64,000 bases of DNA. It comes from Malania oleifera (taxonomy: Eukaryota > Streptophyta > Magnoliopsida > Santalales > Ximeniaceae). The DNA lies in assembly GCF_029873635.1 (NCBI RefSeq), contig NC_080419.1, forward strand, positions 79,282,931 through 79,346,930, given 5' to 3'. The notes below the pieces were generated by a model that ran no database searches, was not told where the DNA came from, and saw only the letters and a list, made by a program, of their open reading frames with translations. Below are positions 1 to 9,694 of the stretch, in pieces. How positions within the stretch are numbered: position 1 is the stretch's first letter; every line of letters begins with the position of its first letter. The position numbers and the translations under genes are program-made.

Positions 1-449
1 CACGTAGAATTTCCTTCCCTGATCCTCGCAGTAACGTCAATTCATTGATTCTAACAACGAACGACAAAGAAATCTAGAGAGAAAGAGTGTGACTTTGAGT
101 TCTAGAGAGAGAGAAAAAAAAAACCTTGATAACTTAGCTTCTAAGTAAAGAAATGAATATTTATAGCACCTTTGACTCGCCCAACTTCGTCGACGAGGTG
201 GCATCTTTGTTGATGAGCCAGAGAAGGAAATTCATCGACGTAGTGATAGCCTTGTCAATGAGCCTGAGATTTCAGAATTTCCCAAAACCTCTCAGCTTCT
301 CCTCATTGACGAGTCTCTGCATTTCGTCGCCGAACGATAGAAGGGTCTTCATCAACAAAATTCTGACTTTGTCGACGAAGCCTGCTCAATTTACTATTTT
401 AGCATTTTCTTATTTATTTATTTCATATCTCATAGGTCAGGTTCTTACA
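1..449 (-). mobile_element. 5' part of a gypsy-type LTR, minus orientation, cut by the window edge
   Basis: Read on the minus strand from 449, this block starts TGTAAGAACC and then runs parallel to the LTR that starts at 457. Both have the same AT-rich opening, a cluster of GTCGAC-type motifs (about 180-385), a TATA-like ATAAATATTC near 155-167, and a CT-rich leader followed by a stretch ending in CTACG. It is therefore a second copy of the same LTR, facing the other way, with a 7-bp spacer (450-456) between the copies. Only its first 449 bases are visible. No coding capacity was seen. Confidence 0.75.
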
Positions 450-519
450 GGTTATATGTAAGAACCCGACCCAAGAATTTTGAATTAAATAAATAACAAA
501 AGGGTAAAAAGGTAAATTT

Positions 520-750
520 AGCAGGCTTTGTCGACGAAGCCATTGTTCTCGTTGACGAAGGCCTTTATAGTCTTCATCACCGAAATTCAGAGCCTCGTCA
601 ACGAAGAGATACCGAACGAGTTGTAAAATATCAGAGTAGGGTTCATCGCCAAAGGAACTGGTTCGTTGACGAAATGCTTAGATGATTCGTCGATGAAGGT
701 GTCGTCTCGTCGACTAATTGGACCGGGTCAAGGGTCTATGAATAGGATAT
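520..750 (+). promoter_or_regulatory. U3 promoter: GTCGAC palindrome cluster plus TATA-like box
   Basis: Several variants of TTCGTCGACGAA (for example GTTGACGAA and TCGTCAACGAA) are packed into about 190 bp, just before a TATA-like stretch at 735-743. The same arrangement is found in the other gypsy LTRs of the window. The promoter role is inferred from its place in U3; the motifs are seen directly. Confidence 0.5.
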
Positions 751-812
751 TTTGTTGCTTCATTTCTAAGTAAACTCAAAACCTCTATCTCTCTCTCTCT
801 CTCTAGAACTTG

Positions 813-814
<2 letters not shown>

Positions 815-869
<55 letters not shown>
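815..869 (+). repeat. (TC)n microsatellite in the LTR leader
   Basis: An almost pure TC run of about 55 bp lies downstream of the TATA-like box, inside the probable R/U5 leader. A shorter CT tract precedes it at 785-804. The mirror-image LTR at 1-449 has a shorter CT/GA tract at the same place. Confidence 0.9.
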
Positions 870-870
<1 letters not shown>

Positions 871-2421
871 GGGTTTCGGGCTATCTGTTACCCGAATCAA
901 CGATCCGAGGTTACCACATGGATTAGGAGGAGGATCTCTACGTTTATAGCAGATCGGAATTTCATTTCGAGGATTTTTGGGTTTTGATCCAAAATCAAGG
1001 TAAGAGTCTGATTTTAGTTTCGTTTCAATAAATCTGTAGAGGGAAGTATTGTTCTTCGATTCTTAGGTTTTAGGAACTCGGTTCGCTGTTTTGGAGCCGT
1101 TTAGTTCGTGTTTTGGTTTTCGGGGAAAGGTAAGGGGTTTCCGTTTATATCAATTATTTTTGTAATCTAAATTGGTAAAACTATGATTTATGATTCTGCG
1201 GATGTTTAGGCTACTTATTTGGGAAAATCTATCGGGTGAAATTATGGGATTTTCGAGTTTACAGTTTTTTTGGAAAATTGGGAGTTTTGGGTATCATCTC
1301 GGTTTCTATTGGAAAACTATATATTTGGTTAAATTGTAATATAGTGATGACCATACCTTTCATTATTTTAAATTGTATTTTTGGAATACCTGATATGAAA
1401 TTGTTTGTTTACCCAAATAAGTATGGAATGAGCTGATATATATTGAATGATATGTTTTGTGAAAAAGCGTGCCGATTAACTACCGTAGGCTGTGAATGAT
1501 ATATTTTATGGAAAAGCATGCCGGTTAACTATCGTAGGTTGTGTGTAATTAAAATGAGATATAGGAAAGTGAGTTACAAAATGTTTCAGGTTTTGTGAAA
1601 ATGTCGAATCAGGATAAAATCAAAGGCCTAGGACAATCAAAGCGTGCTGGTTAACAACCGAAGGCTGAGATATGAGGCGTGCCAGAATTATACCGTAGGC
1701 AGCGATATCTAGCTTGAGGCCGAGGGTGTGCAATACCACCTATGATTCCGGTTGGTCATCGAAGGGTATGAGTTTGTACCATGTTTGAACCGGTTGAATG
1801 TTGTGGGGCTTAGGCTACGCCAGGTTACCAAGATCGCCGTGTCGTGCGTCCGACTTAGGCCGAAAAGTGTGAGGACACTAGACCGTAGTGTTTTGTGAGA
1901 TGTATATTGGAACTGTTTGTGAAAATACTGGAATTGTGAAATGCTTATGTTTTACTGTTGAAATAACACTCATGTGCCACACACTGATATAATTTGTTTC
2001 TCCCTTACTAAGAGGTGTCTCATCCCTATCATACAAATATTTTTCAAGTCCTTTGACTAGCCGACACTAGCGTCTTAACTTTTTGGGAGCATGGTTGCTA
2101 ATTAGCTGTCTAAGTATTTGTGTAAGTACTGTACTATGGCCTGGTTGTCGTTTTGGGTTATGTGGATACCCGGAGATTATGTTTTGTATTATGAGACTCA
2201 ATCCTAATGTTATATAGACTCTGGCATGGGTTTATGAATGTATTAGGTTGAATTTTTTGTTGCGTATATACTGTGTATGTGATGATGGTTAGGGTATACG
2301 TGAACCTTATGGGGTCGGACCCTTATGTTATGTAATATCATGGATGTTGTATGATATAAGGATAGGCTAGGTTACTAAATCACACCCTGGGTCCCATTTC
2401 CGGGTTCGGGGCATGACAACT

Positions 2422-2433
2422 TGGTATCAGAGC
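2422..2433 (+). other. Primer-binding site (initiator tRNA-Met)
   Basis: TGGTATCAGAGC, three bases after the LTR end, is the usual plant LTR-retrotransposon PBS, complementary to the 3' end of initiator tRNA-Met. It fixes the element on the + strand. Confidence 0.9.
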
Positions 2434-2748
2434 TAATTAGGTTGTTAGGTATTGTTGACTTGGTTAGGCGTGATTTTGTGAACATACCAGAGTATAGGAT
2501 TTAGGGAATGGGTAGAGTTGGTCAAGGGTTGTCTTGTAGCTAGACAAGGATTCATTGACGGTGTTTTGTGTTTTTCCTAGAATGATGATTTTAGTAAAAT
2601 CACAACAAACCATTGATGGTTTCGTGTTTGTGCGGTAGGGCAAACCTAGGCCTGAGAGTCTAGAGTTTAACGTGATTATTTTGCAATGATTGTGTTATCT
2701 GTGCTATGATATAGGAATGCTAATCTATTCCTATACTATTTTCAGTAT

Positions 2749-3680
2749 GGAGCCCAAAGATAGCAACTGGGATAGTAGCTCGGAGGGGACTGTGAGTGAA
2801 AGGTCACCTTCCGTACCTCGGGGCTTGACCAGGCATATTATGCAAGAGTTGAGCGAAGTGTTAAGGGACGAGAGCGTCCATCTACTGCTGCAGGCTGCAC
2901 CATTAAGAAGTTCAGCCGCATGCATCCTCTGACGTTTACCAGGGGATCCAACCCGACTGTAGTGGAGAATTGGGTGCAAAAGACAGAAAAGATACTAAAA
3001 GTTCTGCATTGCACCGATGAGCAGAAAGTTCTTTATGCTATGTTTCAACTGGTAGGAGAAGTTGAGAGGTGGTGGATGGCGGTGAGTCTGCTTGAGGAGC
3101 AAAGAGTTGATTCATCAGGGATGACGTGGGGTTGTTTTAAGGAAGTATTATTCAAGAGATACTTCCCGATTTTCGTCCGTGATGCAAAGGCATACGAGTT
3201 TTCGAGTCTAACTTAGGGGACCCTAATAGTGCAAAGTTATGCAGCTAGATACATCGAGTTGTCTCGCTTGCGCTGTGTATGATCTCGAAGGAGTATGAAA
3301 ACGCTCGGAGGTTTGAGAAGGGTCTGCGGAAGGACATTCATAGGTTGGTGGGAATGCTGCAGATCCAGGATTTTTCTGTTTTGGTGGAGAAAGCCGCCAT
3401 AGTTGAGGTTGGTCTCTAGGAGGATGAGGTGGCACAAGATCAGAAGAGGAGGCCGATGCCTTCTAGTTCATAGACTGGTTCTCGTCAGGGGCGGTGGAAG
3501 AAGAGGAACTATGATTTGGGTAATCGCCAAGGTATGAAACTGTGGGGTCCACAGGAGAACTGATCTCACGTGCGTTGTATTAGGTGCCACAAATGGCATG
3601 ATGGTGAATGTCAGCCGTTTGGGGGTAATTGTTGCAACTGTGGCAAATCATGCCATAAAGCCTGAGATTGTCATACGCAG
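2749..3680 (+). pseudogene. Gypsy gag remnant with CCHC zinc-knuckle region
   Basis: Gag is the capsid-like protein that packages retrotransposon RNA. The likely start is the ATG at 2749 (MEPKDSNWD). After a frame change, 2920-3216 encodes the typical gag core with NWVQKTEKIL, VGEVERWW, MTWGCFKEVLFKRYFP and later YAARYIELS. A zinc-binding part at about 3565-3670 shows C-x2-C-x3-H-x3-C, followed by a second, damaged knuckle containing a stop. At least two frameshifts and several stops make it non-functional. The homologous gag of the element at 52.7-61.9 kb lines up well (its WVQKIEKVF against WVQKTEKIL here). Confidence 0.8.
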
Positions 3681-3779
3681 ATGACTAGTACGTCTACACC
3701 GAGTTAGAATCGAGGACAAAACCAAGTGCCTCGGTGAAACACAGCTCAGGCAAGGGTGTACTCGCTTACTCCAGCCGAT

Positions 3780-5440
3780 GCAGAGCATGTTGGCAACGTG
3801 GTGACAAGTACCATGTTATTACTTTCAAATAGAGCTATTGTATTATTCGATTCAGGAGCAACCCATTCCTTTATATCAACGAATTTTGTGAAAATATGTG
3901 GGGTTAAACCCAAATTATAGATGAGGGGTTGTCTGTGGTTACACCATCTAGGAATGTGTTGATCTGTAGGAAGATGTTAGAGAACTACCCAGTGGTAATT
4001 CAGGGAAGGTCGCTACTGATGAATCTGGTAGTATACAATATGTATAGGTTTGATGTTAGACCTCTTAGGGAACAAGAATATGAGTTCATGGGATCTTGTT
4101 TGTGTTCGATGCCACAAATTTTTCAGCTATGTAGGCGAGAAGGTTACTCTTGGATGGTTGTCAGGGGTACCTAGCTTGTGTGAAGTAACCACCTTGAGAT
4201 GATCTGAAACTTGAAAATATCCAAGTGGTTAACGAATTTTAGGATGTATTCTTGGAAGACTTACTTGGTTTACCTCCTAATCGTGAGGTGGAGTTTGCTA
4301 ATGAATTAGCTTCCAGACAAGGCACGGATTTCTATAGCTCCATACTGGATGGCTCCAGCTGAACTTAGAGAGTTGAAGGAGCAGTTGCAGGAGCTACTGG
4401 ATAAGGGCTTTATCAGACCTAGTGTTTCACCCTAGGGAGCTCCAATATTGTTTGTGAAGAAGAAGGACGGGTCAATGAGAATGTGCATTGATTACCATGA
4501 GATCAACAAGGTAACAGTGAATAATCAATACCCATTGCCTCGTATAGATGATTTGTTTGACTAGTTGCAGGGAATGCAGGTATTTTCGAAGATCAATCTA
4601 TGGTTAAGGTATCATCAGGTGAAAGTTAGGACTGAGGATGTTGCGAAAACTGCTTTCTGAACCAAATATGGTCACTATAAGTTCCTGGTCATGCCATTTG
4701 GGTTGACTAACACCTCGGCGGTATTTATGGACCAAATAAATAGGTTTTCCATGAGTACCTGAATCAGTTTGTAGTGGTATTCATTGATGATATTCTGGTA
4801 TATTCTAAGAGTTCGGAGGAGCACGATAACCATCTAAGGTTGGTACTTCAGGTACTATGGGAAAAGAAGTTGTATGTCAAGTTGAAGAAATGTGAGTTAT
4901 GGTTGAAGTAGGTGACATTTTTTGGCCATGTCATGTCAGGAGATGGTATCTCAATTGATCTAAGTAAGATAGAAGCAGTGGTTGACTAGGTGAAATCGAA
5001 GAGTGTGCAAGATGTTTGGAGTTTCCTAGGACTGGCTGGGTATTACCAACGATTCATGGAGGGATTCTCTAAGTTATCTGGCCCTCTGACATAGTTGACA
5101 AGGAAGGGTGTGAGATTTGATTAGATCGATGAGTGCGAGCAGAGTTTCCAGGAGTGGAAACACTGACTGGTCACCGCTCCAATTTTAACCATCCCATTTG
5201 GGGATGGCGAATTTTTGATTTACAGCGACGCATCGCTGAAAGGTTTGGGATGTGTGCTGATGCAACAGGGGAAGGTACTTGTTTATGCGTCTCGACAACT
5301 CAAGGAGTACGAGAAGAATTACCCGACTCATGATTTAGAGTTGACAGCAATAGTATATGCGCTGAAGATTTGGAGACACTGCTTATATGGTGATTACAAT
5401 TACCCCATGCACTACTTAGAGTTGGCGGCAGTAGTTTACG
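3780..5440 (+). pseudogene. Gypsy pol remnant: protease, reverse transcriptase, RNase H
   Basis: Domains run in gypsy order. The protease has LFDSGATHSFIS near 3840-3880, so the catalytic DSGA is intact. RT (about 4255-4830) has VMPFGLTN and the catalytic FIDD in [11 protein letters not shown]. The connection part has FGHVMSGDGIS and FLGLAGYYQRF. RNase H (about 5200-5395) has [15 protein letters not shown] and [24 protein letters not shown]. In-frame TAG stops lie at 4433, 4562, 4987, 5092 and 5122. The reading breaks after RNase H in a short imperfect duplication of the 'YPxHxLEL' segment (5390-5440); integrase and the 3' LTR are missing. Its position 3' of an LTR and PBS fits a 5'-truncated-copy-free but 3'-deleted gypsy element. 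Confidence 0.85.
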
Positions 5441-6457
5441 ACTACAATTCTTGCAATTGCCCTTATTGCATCAAATGCTCATTGCCAAAGTGCAGGTGCA
5501 AGTGGAGGCGTTTCTTTTGGCCTTCCTGCTCCTGCCGCTTTAAGATCTCCTAGAGAAACTGGTGCTTGTGATGATTATTTGCCATCATAAGTCTGGGTGT
5601 TGCAAGCCTCCAACAGTTTGTGGATAAACTTTCATGAACCCAATTACATAGGTGAATCCAGTCATCAACTTCTTGGTCTTATTTGGTTTTTCTTTGAAGT
5701 TTGGATGGAATTTTGTTTTATCTCTTTCTAATTGTTGAGCAATGATGTTGTTTGTTGCTATTAGTTAAAAAAAAAAATGGTGGCAATTGGATTCTGGAAC
5801 AGGTCTTCAAGAAATCCCTTCCATATCTGTTGCTCCATTATCTCAATTGAAGTTGATTCCCGATAATTTTACTCGATTTCTCGTAAGAAGGACATCAATG
5901 TCAAGATTCTCTTGCGACCTCAGGCTTTCCGACTGCTTCTTCGGCTTTGGTGTCCTTATTCTGGCGCTCGTGTTAGAATGCGGCTCGGTATATCTCTGTT
6001 ATCTTTGATTTGTTTTTAGTTGTAGTGATTGCCCGTCAGGAGCTTCGCACTTTAGAGTGACTTCGCAGCTCTCCACTCTCATCTCTGGTTTGATCTGCTA
6101 GTCCATGTCGTTGTGTCCATCTCGTCTCCAACTCACTCATATTGGGTCTGATCTGTTGGTCAACCATTCTTGCTTCAGCTATGCCGTGTTTCATCACTCA
6201 TTCTCAGAGACAGTTGATCTCTTGAAGTTTCTTGATTTTTTGAAGCAGATTTTTTATAGGATTTTCCTTCGTTTTTTGGTCTTCACTTCATAACAATTTT
6301 CGTCTTCGCTGGCACGTCTCGCTGCTCTATGCATCGGCATCTTCTCCGGATCATCTCCGTCGTTGTTGCCTTCTTTGCTACTCTCATGCTTCTCATCAAT
6401 GGAAAATTTTTTTACTCAAAGATGGAGATGTTAAATCATTATTCACCATCTCCATCT
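5441..6457. other. Unclassified segment between the gypsy remnant and a copia 3' end
   Basis: About 1 kb of moderately GC-balanced, CT-rich sequence without a long conserved frame. The longest open stretches (5787-6008 and 6105-6293) match nothing I recognise. Because a PPT and LTR follow directly, it is probably internal sequence of a mostly deleted copia element, possibly with captured DNA. I see no RT or integrase motif here. Confidence 0.4.
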
Positions 6458-6458
6458 T

Positions 6459-6645
6459 GAGGGGGCGTATTAACAGATACTGTTAGTTAGTTTAGCTAAT
6501 TGTTAGATTAGTTGTTAATTAGTTGTTAATTCAATTCTTAATTTAGTTTTTAGTTGAGTTAGTTCATGTACTAATATAAATAATGATACTCTGTATATTC
6601 ATTTGGTAATCAATTCCGGAATAATACAATTTAATTTATTTAACA
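6459..6645 (+). mobile_element. PPT and short 3' LTR of a Ty1/copia-like element
   Basis: CTTGAGGGGGCG at 6456-6467 is a classic copia polypurine tract. The following 178 bp (6468-6645) read like a small copia LTR: it opens TATTAACAGATACTGTTAG, has a run of GTTAGTT/GTTAATT repeats, a TATA-like TAATATAAATA at about 6574-6584, and ends TTTAACA. The first dinucleotide is TA rather than TG, probably a point change. Just before the PPT, GATGGAGATG and its complement (6421-6456) form a potential hairpin. No 5' partner is visible. Confidence 0.6.
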
Positions 6646-7357
6646 AAAGAAGAGAAACTAGTTGGTTCAATGGGAGAAAAACACAAAGAAATCCATTTTT
6701 CCTTGTTTGCTTGAACTAAAGAGAGAGAGAGAGAGAAGAAACTATATATAGTTATGTTACAATATTATCTTTAAAAGAAAAAAGCAAGATGAGGCAATAA
6801 CATTATAACATAATTTTTTTTTTTTTACATTAAAACAAGATACAAATTTTTTTACACAAGATCCCATTAAATGCTGAACAAAGCTACATGCACATTGAAC
6901 TCCATGACCCAATATTTTCTTTGGCCATGATTTTCTAGAGATAATCAAATCATATAAAAAATAAACTTAAATAAGATTCATAATTGTTTGGCCAAAAAAT
7001 TCCACACAAAACTGGAAACATCACTGATCACCCCACCAAAAGGTTCTCCCAGAACAACACCAACATAATTGTTTGGGCAGCTACTGTTTGATGCATTATA
7101 GTTCTTCACCAGTTCGCATGACAGACATCTCCCTTCCCAACTTCATATATAGGGTTAGGGTTACAGTTTCTCAAGTGAGTTTCTTTCCATTAATCTGCCA
7201 AGAGAATGAACCAACGTAAGTATCTCAAAATAATTTAAAATTACTAGCCATGGGGAACACATTTTGAATGATAATCATTTATTACCCATAAATATAATTT
7301 AACAAAATAAATTAGCAATTAAATAATTTTTTTTAAAAATAAATAACTAAAATTAAG
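6646..7357. other. AT-rich spacer with a possible small coding remnant on the minus strand
   Basis: Mostly AT-rich. On the minus strand, about 7125-6968, one frame of some 50 codons reads without stops and looks protein-like. It contains GRCLSC, NASNSSCPNNY and LGEPFGG, and has a cysteine/asparagine pattern typical of secreted proteins. It ends at a TGA. A minus-strand acceptor-like CTCTTGGCAG lies upstream, but a stop separates it from this frame. I cannot name a family; it may be a gene relic or chance. Confidence 0.25.
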
Positions 7358-8405
7358 GAAAAAATACACTTACACCCCCAAAACTATATCATTTACTACA
7401 AAAACCCTCTTGAACTTCTAAAGGTGACGCCCGCGCCGCCCTCCCACCCAAAATTATCTTTACAACTGTGAAAAAATATTTTCTGTTAACAAACAATATT
7501 AAATCCAATGTATTATTGTAATTTTTATGCCATATGAATGGTTGGTAATGTTTTCAGACAAAATATTTTTGTTAATAAATTTTTTTACTGAGTATGACAA
7601 AGATGCATGTAAGCGAAAAAAGAAAAAATTATTTTGTGTTCAAATGATTAAAAAAAATGCATGTTAAAACATATAAAAATATTAATTGAACTGTAGGAAT
7701 GAAAAAAGAGATAAAATTTTGAGGAATTAAATAATTAATTCTGTGTAATTATACTGTATTTGCATTGCATGGGTGGTATAGCATATATCAATGAAATAGC
7801 GTTTCACATATCTAATGAAATTACATTTTACTATCGAAACAACTTAATAAAAGAAACAATTTAAGCTTAATAAAAAAATAAATAATTATTTATGGTTTAT
7901 AAATTTTTAATTGTATTTTATATGTTTATATATAAACGATATAAGAAACTTCACAGCAAATGTTCTATTATAATATTATATAATAACATTTGGTCATGAA
8001 GAGTGCTTTTTCTGTTATATACCCTTCGCGTGGTTTCCAATTAAAAGAGTATTTTTTTCTCAAAAACTTTCATTAAACAAAAAAGGGAGTATCCTTAATG
8101 TTAAGGTCCCGAAAGCCAAAAAAGATTAATAAGGAAAAAAAAAAATGAGGACCCTTTTCTAGAGCATGTAGATATTGAAGAAGAGAAATATATTAGTAAG
8201 CATATGGAGGGAGAAGAATGTTGTTTAATTATTACCGTTTAAAAATTGTTATCAAACTAGATGGAGTGAAATTAAAATCAAAAGATATTAAAGTATTTTT
8301 ATTATTTTAAGTAACAGTTGTTATTTCTCTACCTCTCGTTCAGTATTTTAGGAAGGGAGGCATTGTAATGAATGATATAGTTTAGTGGGTGTAAGTGTAT
8401 TTTTT
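7358..8405. mobile_element. Non-autonomous DNA transposon (about 1.05 kb) with inverted terminal repeats
   Basis: The left end (AAAATACACTTACACCCC, ACTATATCATTTACTACA) is matched in inverse at the right end (8363-8405: ATGATATAGTTT, GGGTGTAAGTGTATTTTTT). The inverted repeats are at least 40 bp with few mismatches and may extend to about 70 bp. The interior is AT-rich and has no transposase. Flanks share an AAAATTA-like string, compatible with an 8-9 bp target duplication of the Mutator type, but in such AT-rich sequence this is not conclusive. Confidence 0.6.
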
Positions 8406-8585
8406 AAAAAAAATTAATATTAATTAGTGATTATGGGTATTTTTGAAATATTTGTGAATAGTAATGGGGATATTTTTTTAAATACGTAAGAGAAGTTAAG
8501 TACTTACAAACTATACAATTAACTAAATAAAAAAATCTCCAACAAAATGTTGATGGACTATCCACTGTCGTGATGGGGGTGGGCG

Positions 8586-8590
8586 AAAAA
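8586..8590 (-). terminator. RNA polymerase III terminator (T5) of the tRNA gene
   Basis: On the minus strand, TTTTT follows six bases after the last base of the tRNA-Ser gene, as expected for Pol III termination. Confidence 0.7.
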
Positions 8591-8595
8591 TTGAA

Positions 8596-8677
8596 CGTCG
8601 ACAGCAGGATTCGAACCTGCGCAGGCAGAGCCCAACAGATTTCGAGTCTGTCTCCTTAACCACTCGGACATATCGAC
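8596..8677 (-). tRNA. tRNA-Ser (anticodon CGA)
   Basis: An 82-nt class II tRNA. The acceptor arm pairs GTCGATA with TGTCGAC (one G-T pair), the discriminator base is G as usual for serine, and the anticodon loop CTCGAAA gives CGA, which reads UCG. There is a long variable arm (GGGCTCTGCCTGCGC), and the T arm has GGTTCGAATCC, which is also the B box; the A box lies in TGTCCGAGTGG. No intron and no encoded CCA are seen. The stems I can fold are intact, so it is probably functional. Confidence 0.95.
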
Positions 8678-9655
8678 GCCATGTGCATCTCGACCGTCTT
8701 AAATTTATATCAAATTCTGCATATAAAATTTATATTTGAGGATGAAAAACATGTTTTCACCGAAAGTATAAAAATTACTTTTTTTTTTTTTTTGTTCAAG
8801 AAAACATTATTTTTTTGGAAGTTTTTTCTTTCTACTTTAGCCTCATTTTTCTTCTTCTGCAAAAAAGAAAAAAAAAATCGTGGTCCTAATTCATAATCAA
8901 GACCAAGCAAATCATATAAATTCATATTTGTTTTCTAATCTTTACCATTAATAATTAAAGAAAGTTTAGATGATTTTAAATTATTTCTTTTGTAATCATA
9001 TTTTTTTAAAATATCCTCTACTTAAAGTTATTAAAATCATGGATATATGAGTAATTTAATAAATTATTTTTTTATTATTTATTTTTATAACTTCTAATTA
9101 TCTCTACTATTAATTAAAAAAATTCAAAATAATTTTAAGTCATTTTTTTTTTTTTTTTTAAAACTCCCTGATTGTATGTGTTTTCAAATAATAGTCATCA
9201 CATCAAAATAATGACAAATAGGGAAAATTATAGTTCATGAATTTATCTTAGTTTTAAACAAACTACATTCCTCTCTATGCTATAATATTAAAATAGATTG
9301 GTATGTCCTCCTAGCCTTCCAAAACTCAAATAATTTTTTTAGAAGTTTAAATATCTTCCTAAATTGCAATTGGTACAAATTTTTTTAGGATTTTGATTTC
9401 AATAAATTTAAGAATAAATTTTAATTATTAAAATTTATTATCCTTAAATGTTATTTACTTATGATGCATTAGGGCAATGTTATTTCCTTATTGCTAAAGC
9501 TTGATATGCATTGTTGACCCACTATCTAAGAGCTTAAGTTTTTAGATAAAGTGATAACATGGTATGCGAAGAGTGTTAAAGTTTAATATACATTGTTGGC
9601 CCACGACCTAATAATTTAAACTTTTAGCTACATAAAGTAGTAATCTAGCACTTAT

Positions 9656-9694
<39 letters not shown>

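Larger units (their letters stand above)
457..2418 (+). mobile_element. 5' LTR of a Ty3/gypsy element (about 1.96 kb)
   Basis: It begins TGTAAGAACCCGACCC and ends GGGCATGACA, giving TG...CA termini, and a primer-binding site matching initiator tRNA-Met follows after three bases. U3 holds degenerate TCGTCGACGA motifs (about 520-715), then a weak TATA-like CTATGAATA (735-743) and a CT-microsatellite leader (815-869). The length and style resemble the LTRs of the Tekay-type element at 52.7-61.9 kb, but it is a different family. No matching 3' LTR lies downstream; the element is truncated after RNase H. Confidence 0.8.

Noticed and set aside
9480-9660. An LTR end with PBS (AACATGGTAT)
   Set aside because: The PBS-like string is too short and lacks CAGAGC, and no LTR start or partner could be found.
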